DNA of 42,324 nucleotides from Proteobacteria bacterium HN_bin10. GTDB lineage: Bacteria > Pseudomonadota > Alphaproteobacteria > Caulobacterales > Aquidulcibacteraceae. A program made the position numbers and the translations under genes. Below, piece by piece: positions 15,649 through 24,559 of this stretch (positions are counted from its first letter, which is position 1; each line of letters starts with the position of its first letter). Under the pieces are notes generated by a model, which saw nothing but the letters and a program-made list of their open reading frames with translations, was not told where the DNA came from and searched no databases. The stretch covers positions 273-42,596 of the forward strand of contig LWDN01000005.1 of assembly GCA_002083515.1 (NCBI GenBank). The letters run 5' to 3'.

Positions 15649-18600
15649 TTACAAATTCAACAAATGCGGATCGCCGCCCTGAGCGGCGATGTTGTTGGAG
15701 ATCGCGCGCTCTTCGGCGAAGCGCAGCAAATAATGAGGCCCGCCGGCCTTCGGGCCGGTGCCCGACAACCCTGAACCCCCGAACGGCTGCACGCCAACAA
15801 CCGCGCCGACAATGGTACGGTTCACATAGACATTGCCGGCCGGCACGGCGGCGATCACCTCTTGTGCGAAGCTCTCGAGCCGGGAGTGGACGCCAAGCGT
15901 GAGGCCGTAGCCCTTCGCCGCCAATTGCGCGCCGACTGCAGCGATATCGGTGGGATCGTAGCGGACAATGTGCAGGATCGGGCCGAACACTTCCTTGTCG
16001 ATCTGATCGAGGCCGTTCAATTCGATCACCGCAGGACCGAAGAAATTGCCGCCGAGCGCCGAGACATCGAGCTGCTTCAGCACCCTCGCGTCTTTGCCCA
16101 TGCGCGCCATGTGCTTCTCAAGATTGGCCTTGGCTTCGGCGTCGATGATCGGGCCGATGTCGGTGCGCGGATCGGCGGGATCGCCCAGCACAAGGCAATC
16201 CATGGCGCCCAGCAAAGTCTCGATCACCGCGTCCGCCGAATCGTGCGGCAGAAACAAGAGGCGCAGGCTGGAGCACCGCTGTCCCGCGGAGTTGAAGGCC
16301 GAAACCAGCACGTCGTCGACCACCTGCTCCTTCAGCGCAGTGGTGTCGACGAAGAGGCCGTTCAATCCGCCCGTCTCCGCGATCAGCGGCACGATCGGCC
16401 CATCCTTGGCGGCGAGCGTGCGGTTGATGAGGCGCGCCACTTCGGTCGACCCGGTGAAGGCGACGCCCGCGATGTGCGGATGGGCAACCAGCGCGCCGCC
16501 GACAGCGCCGTCGCCCTGCACCAATTGCAGCGCCTCGCGCGGCAGGCCCGCTTCGTAGAAGAGCTTCACCGCGGCTTCGGCGATCAGCGGCGTCTGCTCG
16601 GCCGGCTTGGCGACAACGGTGTTGCCGGCGGCGAGCGCCGCAGCGATCTGACCCGTGAAGATCGCCAAAGGAAAATTCCACGGGCTAATGCAGACGAAGA
16701 CGCCGCGCCCGTGCAACTCGAGATGGTCGGTCTCGCCTGCGGGCGACGGCAGCGGCTTGGGCCCGGCGAACAAGCGCTCGGCTTCCGCCGCATAATAGCG
16801 GCAAAAATCGACCGCCTCACGCACTTCGTCGATCGAGTCCTGCAGATTGCGGCCAGCTTCTTTCGCCGTGAGCGCAATCAGAGTCGCCTCGTTCTGCTGC
16901 AAAATGTCGCCCATGGCGCGGATGACGGCGGCGCGCTCGGCGCCGCCGCGCGCATCCCACGCCCGGTGCGCCGCCAGCGCGGTATCTATCGCTCGCGAGG
17001 GATCGGCGACGCTGACGCGCTCCGGGCGCGGCGTCTTGGTTTTCGCCAACACATCGCGTTCGCTCTTGACCGAAAGATCGGGCCCGGTCGAATTGCGCCG
17101 GCTGGCGCCGAACATTAGCGGCGGCGGCGGCAAGCGGCGATGGCGATGCGGATTGGCTTCGAGCGTCGCCATCGGATCGGCGGCGACCACTTCCGGCGAG
17201 ACATCGTCATCCAGGAACGAATGCACGAAGCTGGTGTTGGCGCCGTTCTCCAACAAGCGACGCACCAGATAAGGCAGCAAATCTTCGTGCCCGCCCACCG
17301 GCGCGTAGACACGCACAGGCGGCGGCGGATCGACGGCGAGGTAAAGCGCCTCGCCCATGCCGTGCAGGCGCTGGAACTCGAAGTCCATGCGGCCGGCGGT
17401 AGCGGCCATGCGCCGGATCGCGGCGACGGTGTGGGCGTTGTGGGTGGCAAATTGCGGGAAGATCGCACCGCCTGCGCGGAAGAGATCGCGCGCGCAGGCA
17501 AGATAGTGCACGTCGGTGGCGGCCTTGGTGGTGAACACGGGGAAATCGGCGCGCCCCATGATCTGCGCCCGCTTCACTTCGCCGTCCCAATACGCGCCCT
17601 TGACGAGGCGCGTCTGGATCGGCGCGCCGCGGCGGCGCGCAAGCGACGCCAACCGCTCGATCAGCGGTCGCGTGCGTTTCTGGTAAGCCTGAATCGCAAG
17701 ACCGAGGCCTTCCCAGCCCTTCAGCGAAGGCTCAAGCGCCAGCCGCTCGAACAATTTGAGCGAGAGCACGAGGCGATCGGCCTCCTCGGCGTCGAAGGTA
17801 AGGCCGATGTTCCAGGCCTTGGCGCTCTCGGAGAGTCGCAGCATGCGCGGATAGAGTTCGGCGAACACGCGCTCTTCCTGGCGCGCCTCATAGCGCGGAT
17901 GCAGCGCCGAGAGCTTCACCGACACACCGGACGATTCATGCGGACCCTTGCCGCCCGACGCCTCGCCAACGGCGTCGATGGCGCGGGCATAACTGACCAG
18001 ATAGCGCTCGGCGTCGGCATTGGTGCGCGCACCTTCACCCAGCATGTCGAACGAATAGCGAGTGGCGAGGCCGGAGCGCATCATGCCGGCGCCGCGCCTA
18101 AGTGCCGCTTCGATGTTGCGCCCCAGCACGAATTGCTCGCCCAGGATTCGCATCGCCTGCATGGCGCCGGCGCGCACGACCGGCTCGCCCATTTTCTTGA
18201 TCAGGCCGCCGAGCACTTCGCTCGCTTCGCCCTTCAGATCTTCAGGCAGATTGACGACGTGCCCGGTCAGCATCAGCCCGAAGGTGCCGGCATTGACCAG
18301 CCAGTGATCGGATTTGCCCAGATGCTCGGCCCATTTGCCAGTCGAGATCTTCTCGGCGATCAGCTTGTCGGCGGTTTCCTCGTCCGGAACGCGCAGCAGC
18401 GCCTCGGCGAGACACATGAGCGCCAAGCCTTCAGCATTGGAGAGACCGAATTCTTCGAGGAAGCTCTCCATCACGCCTTTGCGGCGCTTCAAGCCCCGCG
18501 CACGCGTCACTAGCGCCCGCGCTTCGGCGGCGACGCTGGCGCGGCCGCTGGCGTCGAGCGGCGGATCGGCGAGCAACGCGGCGACCGCAGCGTCCTCATC

Positions 18601-18672
18601 CTGATATTTCAGCGCGTCGAGCGCGTCCCAATCGATGGCGGCGGCCGGATGTGGCGTCGGGGCGGTTTGCAT
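15649..18672 (-). CDS. putA: Bifunctional proline dehydrogenase / L-glutamate-gamma-semialdehyde dehydrogenase
   Basis: An enzyme of about 1007 residues that oxidises proline to glutamate in two steps. The N-terminal half is the FAD-dependent proline dehydrogenase barrel (segments such as FEFQRLHGMGEAL and RVYAPVGGHEDLLPYLVRRL). The C-terminal half is the NAD-dependent aldehyde dehydrogenase with FVCISPWNFPLAIFTG, the glutamate in LIAETGG and the catalytic cysteine in NSAGQRCSS. It lacks the N-terminal ribbon-helix-helix DNA-binding domain of E. coli PutA, so it should not be self-regulating. I use the ATG at 18672. A GTG at 18693 overlapping the hepT stop is the alternative, and would couple putA to the toxin-antitoxin pair. 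Confidence 0.93.
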   Translation of the reverse strand: MQTAPTPHPAAAIDWDALDALKYQDEDAAVAALLADPPLDASGRASVAAEARALVTRARGLKRRKGVMESFLEEFGLSNAEGLALMCLAEALLRVPDEETADKLIAEKISTGKWAEHLGKSDHWLVNAGTFGLMLTGHVVNLPEDLKGEASEVLGGLIKKMGEPVVRAGAMQAMRILGEQFVLGRNIEAALRRGAGMMRSGLATRYSFDMLGEGARTNADAERYLVSYARAIDAVGEASGGKGPHESSGVSVKLSALHPRYEARQEERVFAELYPRMLRLSESAKAWNIGLTFDAEEADRLVLSLKLFERLALEPSLKGWEGLGLAIQAYQKRTRPLIERLASLARRRGAPIQTRLVKGAYWDGEVKRAQIMGRADFPVFTTKAATDVHYLACARDLFRAGGAIFPQFATHNAHTVAAIRRMAATAGRMDFEFQRLHGMGEALYLAVDPPPPVRVYAPVGGHEDLLPYLVRRLLENGANTSFVHSFLDDDVSPEVVAADPMATLEANPHRHRRLPPPPLMFGASRRNSTGPDLSVKSERDVLAKTKTPRPERVSVADPSRAIDTALAAHRAWDARGGAERAAVIRAMGDILQQNEATLIALTAKEAGRNLQDSIDEVREAVDFCRYYAAEAERLFAGPKPLPSPAGETDHLELHGRGVFVCISPWNFPLAIFTGQIAAALAAGNTVVAKPAEQTPLIAEAAVKLFYEAGLPREALQLVQGDGAVGGALVAHPHIAGVAFTGSTEVARLINRTLAAKDGPIVPLIAETGGLNGLFVDTTALKEQVVDDVLVSAFNSAGQRCSSLRLLFLPHDSADAVIETLLGAMDCLVLGDPADPRTDIGPIIDAEAKANLEKHMARMGKDARVLKQLDVSALGGNFFGPAVIELNGLDQIDKEVFGPILHIVRYDPTDIAAVGAQLAAKGYGLTLGVHSRLESFAQEVIAAVPAGNVYVNRTIVGAVVGVQPFGGSGLSGTGPKAGGPHYLLRFAEERAISNNIAAQGGDPHLLNL

Positions 18673-18689
18673 TCGGACCTGAACTCCAG

Positions 18690-19094
18690 TCACAACCGCA
18701 GCGCGATTGCTGAAAAATCCAATAGATCGTCGAGACTTTTCTCAATCACCGCCCGTACGATCGCGATATCGAGCGCTTGATATTGATGAACCGCGAGATT
18801 GCGGAAGCCCACCATGCGCATGAGCTTGTCGGCAAGTGCTTGGTCGATGACACCTGCACGCACAAGTCGATCAAAACCGTCGCGCGTCGATGCTGGCGCG
18901 CCCAAGGAGCGCAGCCGAATGATGCGGTTCATGATGTCGATGGCGGCCTCGCAGGCGCGCTCGACGTTCAGGATCGCTGCGTCTTGGCGCGTGTAATCAA
19001 CTACGAAGTCCTGGCTCGCCGCCAGCTCCTCACGCGCGCGCTTGATGCAGCGTTCAACGATATCGGCCTTGGCGATAATAACATTATCCGGCAT
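18690..19094 (-). CDS. hepT: HEPN-domain RNase toxin HepT (type VII TA)
   Basis: A 134-residue all-helical HEPN protein. The catalytic RX4HXY motif is intact: Arg98, His103, Tyr105 in RNLAVHQY. HepT toxins are RNases that cleave tRNA or mRNA, and the partner MntA silences them by adding AMP to the motif tyrosine. The start overlaps the end of mntA by 11 bases, the standard arrangement. The gene ends at the start of putA; if putA uses the GTG at 18693 the three would form one translationally coupled unit. Whether the toxin is active cannot be told from sequence alone. Confidence 0.87.
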   Translation of the reverse strand: MPDNVIIAKADIVERCIKRAREELAASQDFVVDYTRQDAAILNVERACEAAIDIMNRIIRLRSLGAPASTRDGFDRLVRAGVIDQALADKLMRMVGFRNLAVHQYQALDIAIVRAVIEKSLDDLLDFSAIALRL

Positions 19095-19488
19095 AGACTC
19101 GCCCGCGCTCGACGATGTCGGCCTCGATATCGGCGCGGCGCGCCTTCAGATTCTGGTAATCGCGCATAACGCGAACCTCAAACGCACCAGTGGCGTCTGC
19201 GTCGGGTGCGTCGATCACGCGACCCTCGCCTATCACCTGCATCTGCAATATTGTCGGAACGGACGCCAAATCCACGAGGTCCACGTCGCGGCTCAACAGC
19301 TTGGCGAGCCCCTCTTGAAGAGCGAGCCGCCGCAAGCGATCGATCGGCCGGCGGGCAAATACCGCGATGTCTATGTCGCTGCCGGGGCGATCCATACCCT
19401 CCGCCACGCTGCCGAACAGGTAGACGCCGGCGAGATCAGGCATCTCGCGGCGCAACATTTCGAGCGCTGGCGCAAGGTCGGGCAACAT
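19084..19488 (-). CDS. mntA: MntA-type minimal nucleotidyltransferase antitoxin
   Basis: A 134-residue minimal nucleotidyltransferase. The polymerase-beta signature is GSVAEGMDRPGSDIDIAVF, matching GSX10DXD with Ser27, Asp38 and Asp40; the third acidic residue is probably in RDVDLVDL. In type VII toxin-antitoxin systems this enzyme AMPylates HepT. The frame extends 12 codons further to a TTG at 19524, but the ATG at 19488 starts at the conserved helix. It precedes hepT with an 11-base overlap. It is divergent from the glycosyltransferase, leaving under 90 bp for both promoters. Confidence 0.87.
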   Translation of the reverse strand: MLPDLAPALEMLRREMPDLAGVYLFGSVAEGMDRPGSDIDIAVFARRPIDRLRRLALQEGLAKLLSRDVDLVDLASVPTILQMQVIGEGRVIDAPDADATGAFEVRVMRDYQNLKARRADIEADIVERGRVYAG

Positions 19489-19574
19489 GTGCCGCTTCTT
19501 GCGCGCGCTGGCCGCTTTGGGCAAGCGCCTGCCCCCTTGCGCGCCAGGCCCCGGCGCGCCAGAACCCGGCCACC

Positions 19575-20783
19575 GTGAGCACTGACGCCCAGACGCCGGC
19601 CGCAGAGGCCGCGAGCCCCAGGAACGGCGCCGAGAGCCCGCCGCTCGCCCAGAAAATCCTGCTGGTCACCGACGCCTGGGAGCCGCAGGTGAACGGCGTT
19701 GTCCGCACGCTCGCCAACACCATGCGCGAATTGAAGGCGATGGGTTGCGAGATCGAGGTTATCTCGCCGGCGGACGGCTACAAGACGGTGCCGCTGATCA
19801 CCTATTCCGAGATCAAGCTCGCGCTTGGCGCACGCGACGACGTCGAGGACCGCTTCCTCGCCTTTGCGCCGGATGCCGTCCACATCGCCACCGAAGGCAC
19901 TTTGGGCTGGGATGCGCGCGCGATCTGTCTCAAGCACAAGTTCCCTTTCACCACGAGCTACCACACGCAATTCCCGGAATACGTCCATGCGCGGTTCAGC
20001 TGGATTCCGCTGTGGGCCGGCTATCGCTACATGCACGCCTTCCACGACAAATCGGGCCGCGTCATGGTCGCGACACCCACCATGATGGAGCAATTGCGGC
20101 TGCAAGGCTTCCGCAACGTGGCGCTCTGGAGCCGCGGCGTCGATGTAGAGCTCTTTCACCCGAGCAAGCGCGGCGTCGATGGCGGGCTCTACAAGGACCT
20201 GCCCAAACCGGTGTTCGCCTATGTCGGGCGCGTGGCTGTCGAGAAGAACATCGAAGCGTTCCTGAAGCTTGACTTGCCAGGGTCGAAAGTCGTCGTTGGC
20301 GATGGGCCGGCGCGCGAAGAGCTGCAACAGAAGTATCCGGAAGCGCATTTCGTCGGCTCGAAGTTCGGAGAAGATTTGGCGCGCCATTACGCCGACGCCG
20401 ATGTGTTCGTGTTCCCAAGCTTCACCGATACATTTGGCTTGGTCATCCTCGAAGCCGCTGCGACCGGCACTCCCGTCGCCGGCTTCGTGGCGCCAGGCCC
20501 AAAAGACATTCTGCCAGGGACCGGCGCGGGCATCGTCGACCGCGATCTCCGCAAGGCCTGCTTGGAAGCGCTTCAGCTCAAACGCGAAGACGCGCGCGCG
20601 CTGGCGGAGAAGTACTCATGGCGCGCCTGCGCCGAGGACTTCCGCCGCAACCTCGATCCTCTGCCGAAGGAGCGCGGCCGCCGCTTCTGGCACAAGCTCG
20701 CTGACCTCCGAAAACGCGCCAAAGAGCGCCGCCGCATTGCTCGCGAAAAGAAGGCGGCTGAGCGCTCCAGTTCAAAGACTTAG
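19575..20783 (+). CDS. GT4-family glycosyltransferase
   Basis: A 402-residue GT-B retaining glycosyltransferase. The N-domain has KILLVTDAWEPQVNGVVRTL and SYHTQFPEYVHARF. The C-domain has FAYVGRVAVEKNIEAFL, VVVGDGP and the donor-binding FPSFTDTFGLVILEAAATGTP (E-X7-E). It resembles the alpha-mannosyl/glucosyltransferases that modify diacylglycerol or phosphatidylinositol in alphaproteobacteria; the acceptor is not certain. The C-terminus is a long Arg/Lys-rich tail that may bind membrane. GTG at 19575 is the only plausible start at the domain boundary, and the ribosome site before it is weak. It overlaps the next gene's end by four bases. Confidence 0.85.
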   Translation: MSTDAQTPAAEAASPRNGAESPPLAQKILLVTDAWEPQVNGVVRTLANTMRELKAMGCEIEVISPADGYKTVPLITYSEIKLALGARDDVEDRFLAFAPDAVHIATEGTLGWDARAICLKHKFPFTTSYHTQFPEYVHARFSWIPLWAGYRYMHAFHDKSGRVMVATPTMMEQLRLQGFRNVALWSRGVDVELFHPSKRGVDGGLYKDLPKPVFAYVGRVAVEKNIEAFLKLDLPGSKVVVGDGPAREELQQKYPEAHFVGSKFGEDLARHYADADVFVFPSFTDTFGLVILEAAATGTPVAGFVAPGPKDILPGTGAGIVDRDLRKACLEALQLKREDARALAEKYSWRACAEDFRRNLDPLPKERGRRFWHKLADLRKRAKERRRIAREKKAAERSSSKT

Positions 20784-22195
20784 CGCAAAGTGATTTCTAG
20801 CATGCGGCGTGTGCCGAACACTGCGCGGCAAGTGTTTTGAGCAGAGCAGCTGAAATCGTAGAGACCCGCCGGCGTCACTAGCGCAGCGCGGCCCAACCGT
20901 CGATCGGCAGTCAAAGCAATCACAGGTAGGCGATCGGCATCTGCCTGAGGGAAGTCGTTGAACCATGCGCCCATCCGATTATTGGCGCCGATCGTTCCAC
21001 GACACACGCCATCCACGACGGCAAATTGCGCCTCACCCGAGATGTAGTCGCCCTGATAACGGCCGCTGTAATGCGTCGCGTCAGTCGGGCAGGCGGGCGC
21101 ATCAACATCCGCATCAATGCGGAACGGGGCCACGAGCACTACAGCGGTTTCCTTGATCGCGGCGACCCAGAGCGTGTTGGAGAGAACGCTGACGCTTTCG
21201 TTGCTGTCTGGATAGAGCAGCAAGAGTGAACGGGCGCCCGATGTCGTGCCTGCGTGGTGGGCGATGCGCTCTCCTCTTGTGTCCACGCCGACACGCCAGC
21301 CAAAGCCGACATGGTCCTGCTCGTCCATCACCGCTGATCCGTCCGCCAGCCTCGCAGGCGCCCACATTAAGGCGCGGGTCTGAGGCGCCAGAAATTCATT
21401 CGACATAACGCGCGCGCCAAACATTGCGAGCGCCGGCGAAGACCCTCGAAAGCCGGCGCCGCCGTATGAGTAGGAGTAATCGTGCGCCTCCGCGCGAACC
21501 GGCGCGTTGTGTTCGAACTCATAAGGCGCGGCGTCGAAGGGGCCGATCGGATCGGTATCTGGACGGATGGCGAGATCCGCGACAACGTCACGGGCTACAA
21601 AATCCAGAAACGGTTCGTGCGCCGCCGCTTCGATCGTCGCGCTCAGAAGCGTGTACCCATATGAGCTGTAGGAGTAACTGGCGCCCGGTGCGAATAAGAG
21701 GTTTCGGTCGGAAAACACCCCGACCGCCTCGCGAACTTCGGCGTAGCGAATGTGGCCACGATTCTGATCGACCGCCTGGTAGTGCGGGATGCCGCTGATA
21801 TGGGCTGCGAGCTGGCGGGCGCTGATCGCGGGCCAGTCATTGCGAAGCCAAGGCAACGCAGTTTGCACGGGGGCGTCAGGATCGAGTAATCCCGACTGGA
21901 CGAGCCTCGCGCCCGCCACCGCGGTCACCAGCTTGGAGACGCTGGCTAACCGGAACTCACTCTCCGCAACGACTGGAAGGCGCCGCTCGACATCGCGAAA
22001 GCCAGCAACGCCGGTCCAAACCAACTCGCCGTCGCGCGCATAAGAGGCTGATATCCCGGGGACGCCGCTGGTCTCCACAAGCGCCTCAAGCAAGGCATCG
22101 GCAATGCGGGCGCGGTCATCCACTGGTTGGGCGTGTGCACAGGCAACTGAAACAATACAGCCAAGAAAGGCGAATAAGGTGGCGCTTCGTGACAT
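20780..22195 (-). CDS. Serine hydrolase (beta-lactamase family) with C-terminal beta domain
   Basis: A 471-residue exported serine hydrolase. A signal peptide ends at CAHAQ. The active site shows SVSK (Ser85, Lys88), YSS (176-178) where YSN is usual, and HHAGTTSG in the HxG position. The last 110 residues hold four cysteines and read as an extra beta-strand domain after the catalytic fold, as in several D-aminopeptidase/esterase-like members. Substrate unknown. AGAGGATCAG precedes the ATG at 22195. It is divergent from the CadC-like regulator by 86 bp, a typical target-regulator arrangement. Codon use and GC look a little lower than the neighbours, which hints at an acquired pair. Confidence 0.85.
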   Translation of the reverse strand: MSRSATLFAFLGCIVSVACAHAQPVDDRARIADALLEALVETSGVPGISASYARDGELVWTGVAGFRDVERRLPVVAESEFRLASVSKLVTAVAGARLVQSGLLDPDAPVQTALPWLRNDWPAISARQLAAHISGIPHYQAVDQNRGHIRYAEVREAVGVFSDRNLLFAPGASYSYSSYGYTLLSATIEAAAHEPFLDFVARDVVADLAIRPDTDPIGPFDAAPYEFEHNAPVRAEAHDYSYSYGGAGFRGSSPALAMFGARVMSNEFLAPQTRALMWAPARLADGSAVMDEQDHVGFGWRVGVDTRGERIAHHAGTTSGARSLLLLYPDSNESVSVLSNTLWVAAIKETAVVLVAPFRIDADVDAPACPTDATHYSGRYQGDYISGEAQFAVVDGVCRGTIGANNRMGAWFNDFPQADADRLPVIALTADRRLGRAALVTPAGLYDFSCSAQNTCRAVFGTRRMLEITLR

Positions 22196-22281
22196 CTGAT
22201 CCTCTTAGGGCCGGGTCACCTCCAGAAACGCAGAACCGGCGCAGTTCAGCCAGTGAAGATTGGTGAAAGCGGGAGAAAACG

Positions 22282-23373
22282 GTGCTCAAGTTGGATGAAG
22301 CCAATCGCGCGGTGGTCTGGGACGGGCGCGTCGCGGTAGTGCCTGAACTCACCTTTAGGTTCCTGCGCTCGCTCCTGGAGCGTTCGCCGGCGATCACGCC
22401 GTTTGCCAGTATCGAATCGGAAGTCTGGGGTGCGATGGTGAGCCGCGAAACGCTAAAGCAGCGCGCGAAACTCCTGCGCGACGCACTCAATGAACTGGGC
22501 GCCGACTGCCTCGTTGAGGCCGTTCGGAATGAAGGCTACCGGCTGAGACTTCGCAGCAAGGGCAACGCGACGTCACACACGGGCCCGCGCTATGCAGCAC
22601 CACTGGTCAACGCGCTGTTGGCCTTGGTTGCGATCGTTGCGTTACCCAGCCTTAGCCAGTTTGCCGGCCCGCCGGCGCGGCTTTCCCTGAGCATCGAAAG
22701 CAACGATTCGCCGCTGCGAAACGATCTGCTGCGGGACTTATCACGCTTCGATGCGATCAACGTGATCGACGGGAGCGGCGCGCAAAGCGATCTGGTGGTC
22801 CGGATCGCGACTGGCGGCGCATCCACGCTACTCACATTGCAGGATGCGCGAAGCGGCGCCATCCTGTTCGCGGAGACTTACGCCACAGGTCGGGGCGGTT
22901 CTGAGCGAGTTGCCGCGCACTTCTCCTCATTCGTGCACGAGCGAGTACAGGCCCTGCGGCCCTACCCGGCTCTCCCGTCGCGTCTACGGATCGCATACGG
23001 CGAAGCGCTCGAACTCGTTCGTGGCGGCGACGAAGCGGCGTTGCTTCTCGCCCGCACAAGACTGCGACAGGTGACGAATGCGCGGCCACACTTCTTGTTG
23101 GCGGCGGCACTACTGGCCCGCGTCGAAGCTGATCTCGTGTTACGCTTCGATTATCCGCCGGCAAACGCCGAGGCTGCGCGTTCCCGGGCCGCAGCGCTCG
23201 TTTCCAGACACCCCGAAATTCCCGAACTCCGCTATGCGCTGGCGCGCACGGAGCTGGCATGTGGCAATGATGAAGTGGCCCTTGAACAGCTTCGCTACGC
23301 CGCGCGCGACCTGCCTTTCCTTCAGCGCGACATCAAGGCGCTTGAGCGGCGCCTAGAGGGCCTCACCACTTGA
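22282..23373 (+). CDS. CadC-like membrane-bound winged-helix regulator
   Basis: A 363-residue one-component regulator. The N-terminal 95 residues are an OmpR/CadC-type winged helix (LTFRFLRSLLERS, recognition helix SRETLKQRAKLLRDALNEL, then NEGYRLRL wing). One membrane helix follows (about 104-127). The periplasmic part carries tetratricopeptide-like helices (about 230-360). Such proteins sense a periplasmic signal and bind DNA directly from the membrane. GTG at 22282 is preceded by GGGAGA. Its back-to-back placement with the serine hydrolase suggests that gene as its target. It overlaps the end of pstA by 11 bases on the opposite strand. Confidence 0.8.
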   Translation: MLKLDEANRAVVWDGRVAVVPELTFRFLRSLLERSPAITPFASIESEVWGAMVSRETLKQRAKLLRDALNELGADCLVEAVRNEGYRLRLRSKGNATSHTGPRYAAPLVNALLALVAIVALPSLSQFAGPPARLSLSIESNDSPLRNDLLRDLSRFDAINVIDGSGAQSDLVVRIATGGASTLLTLQDARSGAILFAETYATGRGGSERVAAHFSSFVHERVQALRPYPALPSRLRIAYGEALELVRGGDEAALLLARTRLRQVTNARPHFLLAAALLARVEADLVLRFDYPPANAEAARSRAAALVSRHPEIPELRYALARTELACGNDEVALEQLRYAARDLPFLQRDIKALERRLEGLTT

Positions 23374-24559
23374 TGCTCTTGCGCAGCCGATAGCGCAGCC
23401 AGATCGCCGTGCCATTCAACAGCAGCGTGATGAACAAGAGCACGATGCCCGCCGCCGCCGCGATCTCCAGGAACTCGGCTTGCGGGCGCGAGGTCCAGTT
23501 GAACATCTGGATCGGCATCACCGTGAATTCCTGGCCGAGCCAATTGCCCGGCGACCAGCTGGCGATCGCATCGCCCCAAGTCGCGACCGACTGAACGGTC
23601 GAGCCGTGCGGCAGTTCCAGTGTCTCGCCCGCCTTGACCGCGCGCTCGGTGAAGTCAGGCAGGACGACCACGCCATCGTGGGCGATGCGCACCGTTTCGG
23701 TGGCGCTGGGATCGACAGCCGCCCCGTATTCGTCGAGGACGCCGATGGTTTCGAAGGTTGCGTCGCCGGGGCGCGTGATCGGCAGGAACGCCACGAAGGT
23801 GAGACCACCGATCATGATCAGCGGTGCCGTCTCGCCGAGCGCGCGCGAAATGCCGATGATCACGCCGGTGACGACGCCGGGCAGCGCGTACGGAAGCACG
23901 TGATGCTGCGTCGTCTGCCACTTGGTGGCGCCCACCGCGAGTGCGGCGTGGCGGATTTCCTGCGGGACGCCGCGCACGGCTTCTCGCGCGGCGACGATGA
24001 CGACAGGCAGAATGAGCAGCGCGAGCGTGATGCCGGCTGTGAGAATAGACTGACCGAAAAGATCGGCCGCCCCGTTGCGGAAATCCTCGGGCAAGAAGCC
24101 GAACCAGCGATCGGGGTTGCCCAGAAACTGCACAAAAATTCCGACCGCCATCAGCCCGAACAGGATCGACGGCACGCCAGCCAGGTTGTTCACCGCGATC
24201 TCGATGGCGCTGGTGACCGGATTTTTCGGCGCGTATTCTTCCAAATAGATGCCGGCCAGGATGCCGATCGGGATGGCGAACAGCGCCGTGGTGATGATCA
24301 CCAGGATCGAGCCGACCCAGGCGGACAGAATACCGGCCGCCGCCGGATCGGAGGAAGGAAAGCTCAGGAAGAACGCGGCGCTCAGCCGATGGCCACCGTC
24401 ACTGACCAGCTCGCTTACGAGCGCGACCAGCGTGCCCAGCCCAATCACCGTCGCGACAATACCCCAGATGACGAAGGCGCTATCCTTGAACTTGCGAGTG
24501 GCGAGCCCCTTCGGATGCGCGGCGATATCGCCGGCGCGCGCTGCATCGATCGCGGTCAT
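23363..24559 (-). CDS. pstA: Phosphate ABC transporter permease PstA, with large periplasmic insertion
   Basis: A 398-residue inner-membrane subunit of the high-affinity phosphate importer. The EAA loop that contacts the ATPase is AREAVRGVPQEIRHAALAVGATKWQT (about 191-216). ISRALGETAPLIMIGG and MPIQMFNWTSRPQAEF are PstA signatures. Between these two (about 263-343) sits an insertion of roughly 80 residues rich in Val, Thr and short strands, absent from ordinary PstA of about 290 residues; it should face the periplasm. The ATG at 24559 shares its A with the pstC stop (TGATG). The expected pstB and phoU do not follow: the next gene is convergent. Confidence 0.92.
   Translation of the reverse strand: MTAIDAARAGDIAAHPKGLATRKFKDSAFVIWGIVATVIGLGTLVALVSELVSDGGHRLSAAFFLSFPSSDPAAAGILSAWVGSILVIITTALFAIPIGILAGIYLEEYAPKNPVTSAIEIAVNNLAGVPSILFGLMAVGIFVQFLGNPDRWFGFLPEDFRNGAADLFGQSILTAGITLALLILPVVIVAAREAVRGVPQEIRHAALAVGATKWQTTQHHVLPYALPGVVTGVIIGISRALGETAPLIMIGGLTFVAFLPITRPGDATFETIGVLDEYGAAVDPSATETVRIAHDGVVVLPDFTERAVKAGETLELPHGSTVQSVATWGDAIASWSPGNWLGQEFTVMPIQMFNWTSRPQAEFLEIAAAAGIVLLFITLLLNGTAIWLRYRLRKSIKW

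Noticed and set aside
15862..18513. Two frames of 418 and 457 aa antisense to putA
   Set aside because: putA is unmistakable on the other strand; long antisense frames are expected at this GC content.
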